DNA of 64,000 nucleotides from Glycomyces terrestris (GTDB lineage: Bacteria > Actinomycetota > Actinomycetes > Mycobacteriales > Micromonosporaceae). Position numbers and translations under genes: made by a program. Below the pieces are notes generated by a model. The model was not told the origin of the DNA. It saw only the letters and a list, made by a program, of their open reading frames with translations, and did not search any database. This document shows positions 52,200 to 59,766 of this stretch, in pieces (position 1 is the stretch's first letter; the number at the start of each line of letters is the position of its first letter). Location of the stretch: assembly GCF_003933745.1 (NCBI RefSeq), contig NZ_RSEB01000004.1, positions 496,001-560,000 of the forward strand, in the 5' to 3' direction.

Positions 52200-52964
52200 T
52201 CAGCTGGCGTTTCCGCGCCCGGCGGCGCGGATCTCGCGGGGCGGGGCGCCGAGTTCGCGGCGGCTGGCCTTGTTGAACGCCTGGAGGTCGGGGATGCCGA
52301 CGGCGGCGGCGACGGCCGCGATCGACAGCGTCGACTCCTGGAGGAGGTGGCGGGCGCGTTCGAGGCGGCGGCGCCGGATGTGGGCGACGACGGTGGTGCC
52401 GGTCTCGGCGCGGAACAGGCGCGTGAGGTGGTTGTGGGACAGGCCGACCGCGGCCGCGACCTCGGGGACGGCGAGGGGGCGCGGCAGGTTGGCCTCGACG
52501 TAGGCGAGGGCGGCCGCGACGGGCCCCGCGGGCGCCTCGGGCGGGGGTTCGGTGAGGCGCCACAGGACGGTCCAGACCTCGGCGTCGGCGCGGGGCGAGC
52601 GCTGGGAGGCGACGGCGCGGCGCAGGGACTCGGCGACGGCGGCGCGGGCGGGCCCGGCGTCGCGCATGAGCGGGACGTCGTGGGCCGCGCCGGACGCGGC
52701 GAGTCTGAAGTGGACGTACAGGTGCTCGGAGGGGCCGCGGTAGCGGAAGACGGCCTCGGTGTCGGGCGGGATGAGGCTGACGCGGCCGGGCCGGATGGCG
52801 TGGGCGGTGCCGCCGACGGTGAGCTCGGCCTCGTAGTCGTAGAGGTGGAGCTGCCACAGGTCGGGCAGGCGGAAGCGGTCCTCGGGGGCGGTGCGGCCGT
52901 GGAGGCCGACGCCGGCCTGGACGGTCCGGGGCGGTGCGCTCAGGTGGAGGCGGACGCGGTGCAT
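52200..52964 (-). CDS. AraC family regulator with N-terminal cupin-like sensor
   Basis: A 254-residue regulator. The N-terminal beta-barrel (AraC-type arabinose-binding-like, about 1-130) contains LYDYEAELTVGGTAHAIRPG and VSLIPPDTEAVFRY. The C-terminal double helix-turn-helix (about 155-250) has VPEVAAAVGLSHNHLTRLFR and AVAAAVGIPDLQAFNKASRR, the latter ending close to the C-terminus. ATG 52964 is chosen as the conserved barrel begins there; a TTG at 53000 would add 12 residues. It is upstream of the GH1-MFS pair on the same strand and divergent from the dioxygenase-like gene, so it may control either. Confidence 0.87.
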   Translation of the reverse strand: MHRVRLHLSAPPRTVQAGVGLHGRTAPEDRFRLPDLWQLHLYDYEAELTVGGTAHAIRPGRVSLIPPDTEAVFRYRGPSEHLYVHFRLAASGAAHDVPLMRDAGPARAAVAESLRRAVASQRSPRADAEVWTVLWRLTEPPPEAPAGPVAAALAYVEANLPRPLAVPEVAAAVGLSHNHLTRLFRAETGTTVVAHIRRRRLERARHLLQESTLSIAAVAAAVGIPDLQAFNKASRRELGAPPREIRAAGRGNAS

Positions 52965-53034
52965 GGGGAGAATCGACCACCACTCGGTGATTACGGCCAA
53001 CGACAGGGCTGAGATTAGTCCTTAGGTTGGGTGC

Positions 53035-53847
53035 ATGGCAACCACTGATCACCTGCTGTCGTCGGTCGAGGTCGCGCGCTTCGTCGCCCACGGCTACCAC
53101 CGCATGGACGCCGTCGTCCCCGCCGAGCTCAACGAGGAGGCCATCGAGGTCTTCGACGCCGGGGTCCCCGTCGTCTACCGCGGCGAGCCGGTCGCGAAGG
53201 TCTTCGAGGAGGGCTCGTTCACGCGGCGCCTCCTCGACGTGCCCGCCGTCGCCGGCGCGCTGCGCAGCCTCGTCGGCCCCGACCCGCTCGTCGACCACCA
53301 GGCCCTCCACGTCCGCTCCCCGCACGAGGGCGCGGCCCAGGCCCTCCACGGCGACGCCATCATCGACACCCGCCCCGACGCCTTCGACGTCCAGCTCATG
53401 TACTACCCGCACGAGGTCACCGGGACCATGGGCGGCACCCTGTCCGTGCCCGGATCGCACCTGCGCCGCACCAACGAGTCCGACACCGGCCGCTACCAGA
53501 ACCTGCGCGGCCAGACGCGGCTCACCTGCCCGGCCGGCACCGTGGTCCTGCTCCACCACGGCATCTGGCACGGCGGCCGGCGCAACGACTCCGACCGCCG
53601 CCGCTACATGTACAAGATCCGCTTCAACCCCACCGTGCCGCAGGTGCGCCTGTGGGACACCGCCGACCTGCACGACCCGCGCGTCGCCGAGGAGCTGTCG
53701 GTGTACTTCCCGTGGTGCGAGCACGCCACCGGGCGCCTGGAGATCTACAACCGCATCAAGCTGTGGCGCGCCATGACCGGCGACGCCGCCTTCGACATCG
53801 ACCTGTGGGCGACCCGGGTCGCCAACCGCCCCGGGAGGGCCGCATGA
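53035..53847 (+). CDS. Phytanoyl-CoA dioxygenase (PhyH) family protein
   Basis: A 270-residue Fe(II)/2-oxoglutarate-dependent oxygenase. The HxD iron ligands are His105 and Asp107 in QALHGDAIIDTRP. The distal ligand is His179 in LHHGIWHGGRRNDSD, followed by Arg residues for 2-oxoglutarate. LSVPGSHLRRTNES is typical of the PhyH group. It would hydroxylate a small molecule in the cytoplasm; the substrate is unknown. ATG 53035 lies 6 nt after a TAGGTT -10 element, without a ribosome binding site, so it is likely leaderless. It is coupled (ATGA) to an 86-aa gene and divergent from the AraC gene. Confidence 0.88.
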   Translation: MATTDHLLSSVEVARFVAHGYHRMDAVVPAELNEEAIEVFDAGVPVVYRGEPVAKVFEEGSFTRRLLDVPAVAGALRSLVGPDPLVDHQALHVRSPHEGAAQALHGDAIIDTRPDAFDVQLMYYPHEVTGTMGGTLSVPGSHLRRTNESDTGRYQNLRGQTRLTCPAGTVVLLHHGIWHGGRRNDSDRRRYMYKIRFNPTVPQVRLWDTADLHDPRVAEELSVYFPWCEHATGRLEIYNRIKLWRAMTGDAAFDIDLWATRVANRPGRAA

Positions 53848-54104
53848 AGCAGCAAGTCCTCGTCCTGTACCTGAACACCTCCGGCCTCGACTCCGAGGTC
53901 CTCGCCTGGTCCTTCTACGACGGCACCGGCAAGACGAACCCGACGACCGGCGACAGCGACCTGCCGCCCTACGACACCGGCACCGAGGCCCTGCGCGACG
54001 GCTGGCGGCTGTTCCAGGCCTCCCAGCTCCTCCCGCCCTACCCCGGCCACGAGTACGACACCTCCTTCCTCAAGCACGAGTTCTGGTTCGAGAAGCTCGA
54101 GTAG
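53844..54104 (+). CDS. Small protein (86 aa) coupled to the PhyH-like gene
   Basis: An 86-residue protein with no named family that I can assign. It starts MKQQVLVLYLNTSGLDSEVL (likely beta strand then helix), continues AWSFYDGTGKT and ends EYDTSFLKHEFWFEKLE. It is rich in aromatic residues and has no signal or membrane segment. Its ATG overlaps the PhyH stop (ATGA), with GGGAGGG upstream, so it is cotranslated with the dioxygenase and may be a partner or a protein acting on the same substrate. A perfect hairpin follows. Confidence 0.75.
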   Translation: MKQQVLVLYLNTSGLDSEVLAWSFYDGTGKTNPTTGDSDLPPYDTGTEALRDGWRLFQASQLLPPYPGHEYDTSFLKHEFWFEKLE

Positions 54105-54110
54105 GCGACC

Positions 54111-54140
54111 CCGGCGGGGCGGCGCGCGCCGCCCCGCCGG
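54111..54140 (+). terminator. Hairpin terminator after the PhyH/86-aa unit
   Basis: CCGGCGGGGCGGCG (54111-54124) and its exact reverse complement (54127-54140) flank a CG centre, giving a near-complete palindrome. It starts 7 bases after the stop at 54104. Confidence 0.6.
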
Positions 54141-54433
54141 AACTGCGTTCGGATCGGGTGGGAGGGGCGGCGGGGCCGCGGCGCGGAGGACGCGCGGCGC
54201 ACGGCGCGAGCCCCGTCCGCGGGGGTGCGCCAGCGTCCGGCCCGGTCGCCGCGCGCTGATCCGTTTCGCCCTCGCCTCGGGCGAATCCGCACTACCGTGG
54301 CGTGGGCGTTCTCCCGCTGTTCACTTGACGTTGGTGGAACCGCATACCCGTGCCGCATAGCGTCCGGGTCGAGAGACAACCGAACGCGACGACCCCCGCG
54401 CGTTCCCCATCGGACTGCCACATGGAGAAGCGA
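54141..54433. other. PhoX upstream region
   Basis: This 293-base stretch before the PhoX-type gene holds a possible PHO box at 54319-54336. No gene is seen. Open frames here continue into the PhoX gene or are arginine-rich shadows. Confidence 0.45.
54319..54336 (+). promoter_or_regulatory. Possible PHO box
   Basis: GTTCACT-TGAC-GTTGGTG places two GTT-starting units 11 nt apart. Streptomyces PhoP sites are 11-nt direct repeats of GTTCACC. The first unit matches 6/7, the second only its first three positions well. It lies about 100 bp upstream of a PhoX-type phosphatase gene, the expected target. Confidence 0.3.
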
Positions 54434-56509
54434 ATGCAACCCCAGAACCCGGAGCGCCGCCGCCTACAGCTGTTCCCCACCGTGCACGGCGGGCGCTCCG
54501 CGATGACGTGCATGTACCGCTGCGGCGACGCCTGTAGCCACCCGGTTCCGAACACCTCCGACAACGAGTACCTGGGCGACGTGATCGCCAAGGCCGTGTC
54601 GCGCCGCGGCCTGTTCAAGGGCGGCGTGACGGCGGGCGTCGTCGTGGGTGCGGCCGGTGCGCTGGCCGCTCCGGCCGCCGCGGCCGACGCGGACGGGTCC
54701 TCCTCGGCGCGCTGGGGCCGGACCCCGCGCGGCCTCGACTTCGAGCCCGTCGAGCCCAACCGCGAGGACGCCGTCACCATCCCCGAGGGGTACGAGCAGC
54801 AGGTCGTGATCGCCTGGGGCGACCCGATCCTGGAAGGCGCGCCCGAGTTCGACGCCCACGCCCAGACCGCCGCGGCCCAGGCGGGCCAGTTCGGGTACAA
54901 CAACGACTACGTGGCGCTGCTCCCCCACCCCGAGAGCCGCCGCAAGAAGGTGCTCGTGGCCAACCACGAGTACAGCGACGAGGTCCTGATGCTCCCGGCG
55001 TACGACAGCGCCGCGCCGTCCGAGGAGCACATCAAGATCGGCCTGGCCGCGCACGGCCTGTCCGTGGTCGAGGTGGACGAGGACCGGGAGACCGGCGACC
55101 TGACCCCCATCGTGGGCGCGCCGCTGAACCGCCGCATCACCGCCGAGACCCCGTTCGTCCTCGCCGGCCCCGCGGCCGGGTCGGACCTGCTCAAGACCTC
55201 CGCGGACCCCGAGGGCACCACCGCGCTGGGCACGCTGAACAACTGCGCCGGCGGCATGACCCCGTGGGGCACGGTCCTGTCGGGCGAGGAGAACTTCAAC
55301 CAGTACTTCGCGAACGCCGGCTCGGTGACCGACCCGGTCGCGAAGGCCCGCCTGGCCCGCTACGGCCTCTCCGGCGGCGCCAGCCAGCGCAAGTGGGAGA
55401 CCTACGACAAGCGCTTCGACCTGCTCCAGGAGCCCAACGAGCCCAACCGGTTCGGCTGGATCGTCGAGGTCGACCCGTACGACCCCGAGTGGACGCCGCG
55501 CAAGCGCACCGCCCTGGGCCGCTTCAAGCACGAGGGCGCGGGCCCGCGCCTGGCCCGCGACGGCCGCGTTGTGGTCTACATGGGCGACGACGAGCGCTTC
55601 GACTACATGTACAAGTTCGTCTCGAAGCACAAGATGAAGACGGGCAGCTCCCGCAGCGCGCGCGAGCACAACCGCAAGCTCCTCGACGAGGGCACCCTGT
55701 ACGTCGCCAAGCTCACCGGCGACAGCCCGGTCGAGGAGATCGACGGCACCGGCGCCCTCCCGTCGGACGGGAAGTTCGACGGCTCGGGCGAGTGGATCAA
55801 GCTCGCCTCCGGCGACACCTCCTACGTGGAGGGCTTCACCGCCGACGAGGTGTACGTCTTCACCCGCCAGGCCGCCGACAAGGTCGGCCCGACCAAGATG
55901 GACCGCCCCGAGGACGTCGAGCCGAACCCGAAGACCGGCAAGGTGTACGTGGCGCTCACGAACAACTCGCAGCGCGGCACCTCCGGGCGCGCGGCGGCCG
56001 ACGAGGCCAACCCGCGCAACTCGAACCGGCACGGCCAGGTCCTCGAGCTGACCGAGCGCTGGGGCGACCCGACCCAGACGAAGTTCGGCTGGAACCTGCT
56101 GCTGGTCTGCGGCGACCCGGAGGCGGCCGACACCTACTTCGGCGGATTCCCGAAGGAGGAGGTCAGCCCGATCTCCTGCCCGGACAACGTGGCGTTCGAC
56201 CCGTACGGGAACCTGTGGATCTCCACCGACGGCAACGCGCTCGGCTCGAACGACGGCCTGTTCGCGGTGTCCCTGGAGGGCCGCTCCCGCGGCCAGGTCA
56301 AGCAGTTCCTGACCGTGCCGCTCGGCGCGGAGACCTGCGGCCCGGTCGTGCAGGAGAAGCACATCCTGGTCGCGGCCCAGCACCCGGGCGAGCTCGACGG
56401 CGCGAGCTTCGAGAACCCGCTCTCGGACTGGCCCGACGGCCCCGGCTCGATCCCGCGCCCGGCGATCGTGAACGTGACCAAGGAAGGCTTCGAGAGCATC
56501 GGCTGCTAG
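54434..56509 (+). CDS. PhoX-type (DUF839) secreted phosphatase
   Basis: A 691-residue exported protein of the PhoX/DUF839 family. A cytoplasmic-type N-terminus with MTCMYRCGDACSHP is followed by a twin-arginine signal (SRRGLFKGGVTAGVVVGAAG, about 57-76) ending in an Ala-rich stretch. The large beta-propeller body contains NNDYVALLPHPESRRKKVLV, NCAGGMTPWGTVLSGEENFN and DNVAFDPYGNLWISTDGNAL, where metal-binding Glu and Asp residues are expected. PhoX enzymes use iron and calcium to release phosphate from esters outside the cell. ATG 54434 has GGAG 6 nt upstream. It is transcribed alone and ends at a 17-bp hairpin. Confidence 0.9.
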   Translation: MQPQNPERRRLQLFPTVHGGRSAMTCMYRCGDACSHPVPNTSDNEYLGDVIAKAVSRRGLFKGGVTAGVVVGAAGALAAPAAAADADGSSSARWGRTPRGLDFEPVEPNREDAVTIPEGYEQQVVIAWGDPILEGAPEFDAHAQTAAAQAGQFGYNNDYVALLPHPESRRKKVLVANHEYSDEVLMLPAYDSAAPSEEHIKIGLAAHGLSVVEVDEDRETGDLTPIVGAPLNRRITAETPFVLAGPAAGSDLLKTSADPEGTTALGTLNNCAGGMTPWGTVLSGEENFNQYFANAGSVTDPVAKARLARYGLSGGASQRKWETYDKRFDLLQEPNEPNRFGWIVEVDPYDPEWTPRKRTALGRFKHEGAGPRLARDGRVVVYMGDDERFDYMYKFVSKHKMKTGSSRSAREHNRKLLDEGTLYVAKLTGDSPVEEIDGTGALPSDGKFDGSGEWIKLASGDTSYVEGFTADEVYVFTRQAADKVGPTKMDRPEDVEPNPKTGKVYVALTNNSQRGTSGRAAADEANPRNSNRHGQVLELTERWGDPTQTKFGWNLLLVCGDPEAADTYFGGFPKEEVSPISCPDNVAFDPYGNLWISTDGNALGSNDGLFAVSLEGRSRGQVKQFLTVPLGAETCGPVVQEKHILVAAQHPGELDGASFENPLSDWPDGPGSIPRPAIVNVTKEGFESIGC

Positions 56510-56518
56510 GAGTCTGAA

Positions 56519-56556
56519 CGAGACGGCGGCGCCCCGCGCGGGGCGCCGCCGTCTCG
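56519..56556 (+). terminator. Hairpin terminator of the PhoX-type gene
   Basis: A perfect 17-bp stem (56519-56535 with 56540-56556) with a GCGC loop begins 10 bases after the stop codon. It is the strongest hairpin in the window. Confidence 0.75.
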
Positions 56557-56710
56557 GCGTTCCCGGGGAAGCGGGATCGGTACAGGGGCCGATCGGGCGA
56601 GGCCGGATCGCTCCGGGCCGCGGGGCCGGGTCGGCGGAGTTGGCGGTGCGGCGCGGGCGCGCCTAAGCTCGACCCCGGCCGATGCCCGGCCCCGACTAGG
56701 AGGTTCCCTC

Positions 56711-57448
56711 ATGCCCGTCGCTCTCGTCTCCGGTGCTTCGCGCGGTCTCGGCGCCGTCATCGCCCGGCGCCTGGCCGCCGACGGCTTCGCCGTCGCGGTC
56801 AACTACGGCTCCAGCCGGGAGGGGGCCGAACGGGTGGTCGCGGACATCCGGGAGGCGGGCGGGACGGCGGCGGCGTTCGGCGCCGACGTCACCGACGAGG
56901 CCGCGGTCGCGGGCCTCGCCGAGCGGGTCCGGGCCGAGCTGGGGCCGGTGACGGTCCTGGTGGCGAACGCGACCGGGCCGCAGCCGGAGGTCCCGCTCGA
57001 CCGGCTCGAGTGGAGCGACCACCTCGCGCAGCTGGAGTTCTTCGTGAAGAGCCCGACGCTGCTGCTCAAGGCGTTCCTGCCGGACATGCGCGCGGCCGGC
57101 GGCGGCCGGGTGGTGCAGATCGGCTCCGACATGTTCGAGCGGGCGCTCGCGGGCTGGTCGGCGTACGTGGCCGCGAAGGGCGCGCAGTGGGGCCTGACCC
57201 GCTCGTGGGCGCGGGAGCTGGGCCCGGACGGGATCACCGTGAACCTGGTGGCGCCCGGCTGGATTCCGGTGGAGCGCCACGGGGAGCTCGGCGACGCCGA
57301 CCTCGCCGGGTACCTCGCGGACCTGCCGCTGGGCCGCATCGGCGTGCCCGACGACATCGCCGCGGCCGTGTCCTACCTGGCGTCGGACGCGGCGGCGTTC
57401 GTGACCGGCCAGCGCCTGACGGTCAACGGCGGCCACACCATCGACTAG
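56711..57448 (+). CDS. Short-chain dehydrogenase/reductase (SDR)
   Basis: A 245-residue cytoplasmic oxidoreductase of the classical SDR type. The cofactor motif is ALVSGASRGLGAVIARRLA, the structural motif VLVANATG (NAxG type), the catalytic Ser in GRVVQIGSDMF, and the YxxxK pair in YVAAKGAQWGL. GITVNLVAPGWIPVERHGE and TGQRLTVNGGHTID complete the family pattern; it is FabG-like. AGGAGG lies 8 nt upstream of ATG 56711. It stands alone between two hairpins. The substrate is unknown. Confidence 0.93.
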   Translation: MPVALVSGASRGLGAVIARRLAADGFAVAVNYGSSREGAERVVADIREAGGTAAAFGADVTDEAAVAGLAERVRAELGPVTVLVANATGPQPEVPLDRLEWSDHLAQLEFFVKSPTLLLKAFLPDMRAAGGGRVVQIGSDMFERALAGWSAYVAAKGAQWGLTRSWARELGPDGITVNLVAPGWIPVERHGELGDADLAGYLADLPLGRIGVPDDIAAAVSYLASDAAAFVTGQRLTVNGGHTID

Positions 57449-57455
57449 GAGTCCG

Positions 57456-57491
57456 GCGGCCGGCCGCGGGGGTCGTCCCGCGGCCGGCCGC
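57456..57491. terminator. Hairpin between SDR and MerR-VOC genes
   Basis: A perfect 15-bp stem (57456-57470 with 57477-57491) with a 6-nt loop lies 8 bases past the SDR gene's stop. The convergent MerR-VOC gene ends 80 bases further on. Confidence 0.65.
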
Positions 57492-57571
57492 TGCGTGTTC
57501 CCGCACAGGAGCGCTGGTGATGCGGTGCCCTGCCCGGAGGAAGGTGATCGGGCTTCCTCCGGGGCCTCGGG

Positions 57572-58285
57572 TCAGCGCTGGGTGAGCGAGATGCGGTTGC
57601 CGCTGGGGTCGGCGACGACGGACCGGCGGGGCGCGTAGTCGGTCTCGAAGGGCGGCTGCACGAGCGCGGCTCCCGCGGAGAGCGCGGCCGCGTGCGCGGC
57701 GTCCAGGTCGTCGACGTAGAGCCCGAACATCGCGGGACCGAACCGGCCGCCCTCGCCTGCCGCCGCGTCGAGCGTCAGCAGGAAGAACGAGTCGGTCTCC
57801 CACGCGCCGAATTGGAACGACGCGATGCTCTGGTCGTATTCGAGGCCGAACGCCTCGGTGTAGAACCGGACGGTCGCCTCGAGGTCGCTCGCCGGAATGG
57901 TCACCTGCACCACCCTGTCCTCCTTCGTAACTGCCATTTCCGTCCCTTCCTCGTAGTCCCGGCCGAGGGCCTCGGCCAGTCGTGTGATGGCATGAGCCCG
58001 CTCCAGGAGCCGCTCGCGGTGCGCATGGAGCACTCCTGCGGCGTCGCGACCGCTCTGGTCGGACAGCATCGTCCGGATCTGGTCGATGGGCAGGTCCACT
58101 GAGCGCAGGCGGCGGATCAGCACCGCCCGCGCCGCCTGGTCGAGCCGGTAGCGCCGGTATCCGGTGCCCGGATCGACCCGGGCCGGTCGCAGCAGGTCGA
58201 CCTCGTCGTAGTGGCGCAGCGCCGGTATCGACAGGCCCGTCTTGACGGAGAACTCGCCGATGCTGAGCAGTTCGCGTTGACTCAT
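57572..58285 (-). CDS. MerR-type regulator fused to a VOC (glyoxalase-like) domain
   Basis: A 237-residue two-domain protein. The N-terminal MerR helix-turn-helix and wing (about 8-75) contain LLSIGEFSVKTGLSIPALRH, YDEVDLLRPARVD and GYRRYRLDQAARAVLIRRL, followed by a coiled dimerisation helix. The C-terminal part (about 120-237) is a VOC/glyoxalase fold: VQVTIPASDLEATVRFYTEA, GLYVDDLDAAHAAALSAGAA and RSVVADPSGNRISLTQR. The VOC domain probably acts as a ligand sensor. ATG 58285 lies 7 nt after the -10 TAGCGT of a MerR-type promoter and has no ribosome binding site, so it is likely leaderless. Confidence 0.85.
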   Translation of the reverse strand: MSQRELLSIGEFSVKTGLSIPALRHYDEVDLLRPARVDPGTGYRRYRLDQAARAVLIRRLRSVDLPIDQIRTMLSDQSGRDAAGVLHAHRERLLERAHAITRLAEALGRDYEEGTEMAVTKEDRVVQVTIPASDLEATVRFYTEAFGLEYDQSIASFQFGAWETDSFFLLTLDAAAGEGGRFGPAMFGLYVDDLDAAHAAALSAGAALVQPPFETDYAPRRSVVADPSGNRISLTQR

Positions 58286-58292
58286 ACCGGCC

Positions 58293-58323
58293 ACGCTATG
58301 GGCTCGGGCTACCTGAGGGTCAA
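58293..58323 (-). promoter_or_regulatory. MerR-type autoregulatory promoter with a 19-bp spacer
   Basis: On the minus strand TTGACC (58323-58318) and TAGCGT (58298-58293) are 19 bp apart, the long spacing typical of MerR-controlled promoters. A dyad CTCGGG-CTA-CCTGAG (58303-58317, one mismatch) fills the spacer, the expected MerR binding position. It drives the MerR-VOC gene itself. Confidence 0.6.
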
Positions 58324-58445
58324 GTCCCGATCAGCACTCGTTCGACGCCCTGCGCCGATCCTGCGGGAGGGCCGAGCGAGCAACCGGGCCTGAACGCCGC
58401 CGGGCCGCGGCCGCCGAGGGGCCGAGATCACGCCAGGTCGGCCGC

Positions 58446-58649
58446 GCGGCCGGGGGCGTCGTCGGGGTCGGGGCCTCGGGTCGGGCGCATCGCCCCGAGG
58501 TGATCACCATGAGCGGAACGCAGTTGTCACCCGGACGAGCGGCGGCCGGGGGTGTCATCGAGGTCGGGGGCCGCGGATCGAGCGCATCGTCCCAAGGTGA
58601 TCACCGCCGCGGAACGCAGGGGGGCGCATTGTCACCGGGACGAGCGGCG
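58446..58649. repeat. Imperfect tandem duplication of about 100 bp upstream of the imu operon
   Basis: A unit starting GCGGCCGGGGG at 58446 recurs at 58542. The shared order is GCGGCCGGGGG, GGTCGGGG, GCGCATCG, GGTGATCACC, GCGGAACGCAG, TTGTCACC and GGACGAGCGGCG. The second copy has about 9 extra bases before TTGTCACC. Each copy holds the perfect palindrome GGTGATCACC (58499-58508 and 58596-58605). It is non-coding, 90-300 bp upstream of imuA. Confidence 0.7.
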
Positions 58650-58681
58650 CGGCGTCGGCCATACCAGGCGCGCGAGATTTA

Positions 58682-58697
58682 TCGAACACCAGTTTGA
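58682..58697 (+). promoter_or_regulatory. SOS (LexA) box upstream of the imu/dnaE2 operon
   Basis: TCGAAC-ACCA-GTTTGA matches the Gram-positive/actinobacterial LexA consensus TCGAAC-N4-GTTCGA with one mismatch. It lies 44-59 bp upstream of the imuA start, just before a candidate promoter TTGCAT (58700-58705)-N16-TAAGTT (58722-58727). LexA bound here would block RNA polymerase, giving DNA-damage induction. Confidence 0.75.
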
Positions 58698-58740
58698 TGT
58701 TGCATCGGCGCCGAGGTTCGGTAAGTTGATCTTGATACAC

Positions 58741-59766
58741 ATGTTCGACCACAGCACGGGGGTTCTGGTGGCGACCACAGTCGCGGCCGCATTGGCCGCC
58801 GAGCTCGGGCTGCGCACAGCCGCAGACCTGCGCAGCACCGCTGCGGCACCCGCAGCCGGGCTGCGCCCGGCCGCCGCGCCGGGCGAACCGGGGCAGGGCG
58901 AGAGCCGCCGCCAGGCGGCCGTCGGGCCCCCGAAGACCATCCTGCCGGTCACCTCCGACATTTCCGGGCTCCTCCCCCACGGCGGACTCGCAACAGTGAC
59001 AGCGATCACCGCCACCCGCCGCGGGGCCACCTCCCTCCTGTGGCGCCTCCTGGCCGGCCCCACCGGCGCCGGAGCCTGGTGCGCCCTGGTCGGCCTCCCG
59101 AACCTCTACCCGCTCGCCGCGACCGCCGCCGGGGTGGACCTCGGGCGGGTGGCGCTGGTCGACCCGGGGTCGCTCATCGCCGAGGCCGCCGGGGCACTGG
59201 CCGAGGGCGTCGCCGCGATCGTCGTCCCCAGCGAGGCCCTGAGCCCCGCGCAGGCGCGGCGCCTGACCGCCCGCGCCCGCGGCAGCGGCACCTCCATCAT
59301 CTGGTGGGAGACCCGGCCGGTGGCCGGCGCCGACGCCCGGCTCCAAGTGGCCCGGGCCCACTGGAAGGGCCTGCGCGCCAACACCGGCCGCCGGTGGGGC
59401 GCCGGGAGGCTCGCCGCCTGCGAACTCGAGGTCGCCTCCCGCTGGCGCTCCGGCGGCGTGCGCCGGGCCTCGGTCTGGCCGTACGGCGGCAGGCCGCCCG
59501 AGCACGTCCTCGACCTCCGCGACCGCCCCGCCGAACCGCCGCGCGGCGACCGCCGGGCCGAGGACGCCGCGGACGAGCCGCGCGTCGTCCCGTCGGGAGA
59601 GCCGCGGACCGCCGAGCGCGCCCCGGCGAGCCCGGCCGGGCCCGGACACCCTGCCGAAGTCGGCACCGCCGTCGTGGACCTGCGCGCCCACGCCGTCGCC
59701 CCGGGCCGCGAGCGGCCCGCCGCCGAGGCCGCCGGTCCGCGTCCCGCCGGAGGTGAGCGGCGATGA
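58741..59766 (+). CDS. imuA: ImuA-like mutasome protein
   Basis: A 341-residue protein with a RecA-like core and no intact Walker A motif: ISGLLPHGGLATVTAITATR stands where a P-loop would be, as in mycobacterial ImuA'. WCALVGLPNLYPLAATAAGV and ARARGSGTSIIWWETRPV are further RecA-fold blocks. The C-terminal 90 residues are Pro/Ala/Arg-rich and probably disordered. In mycobacteria ImuA' binds ImuB and is needed for DNA-damage-induced mutagenesis by DnaE2. ATG 58741 is used; the open frame from 58552 runs back through the SOS promoter. It is coupled to imuB (ATGA). Confidence 0.85.
   Translation: MFDHSTGVLVATTVAAALAAELGLRTAADLRSTAAAPAAGLRPAAAPGEPGQGESRRQAAVGPPKTILPVTSDISGLLPHGGLATVTAITATRRGATSLLWRLLAGPTGAGAWCALVGLPNLYPLAATAAGVDLGRVALVDPGSLIAEAAGALAEGVAAIVVPSEALSPAQARRLTARARGSGTSIIWWETRPVAGADARLQVARAHWKGLRANTGRRWGAGRLAACELEVASRWRSGGVRRASVWPYGGRPPEHVLDLRDRPAEPPRGDRRAEDAADEPRVVPSGEPRTAERAPASPAGPGHPAEVGTAVVDLRAHAVAPGRERPAAEAAGPRPAGGERR

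Noticed and set aside
50782-53724. 980-codon frame including GH1
   Set aside because: The part upstream of 52128 is a shadow of the AraC gene and antisense to the PhyH gene; GH1 motifs begin right after GTG 52128, which has a good ribosome binding site.
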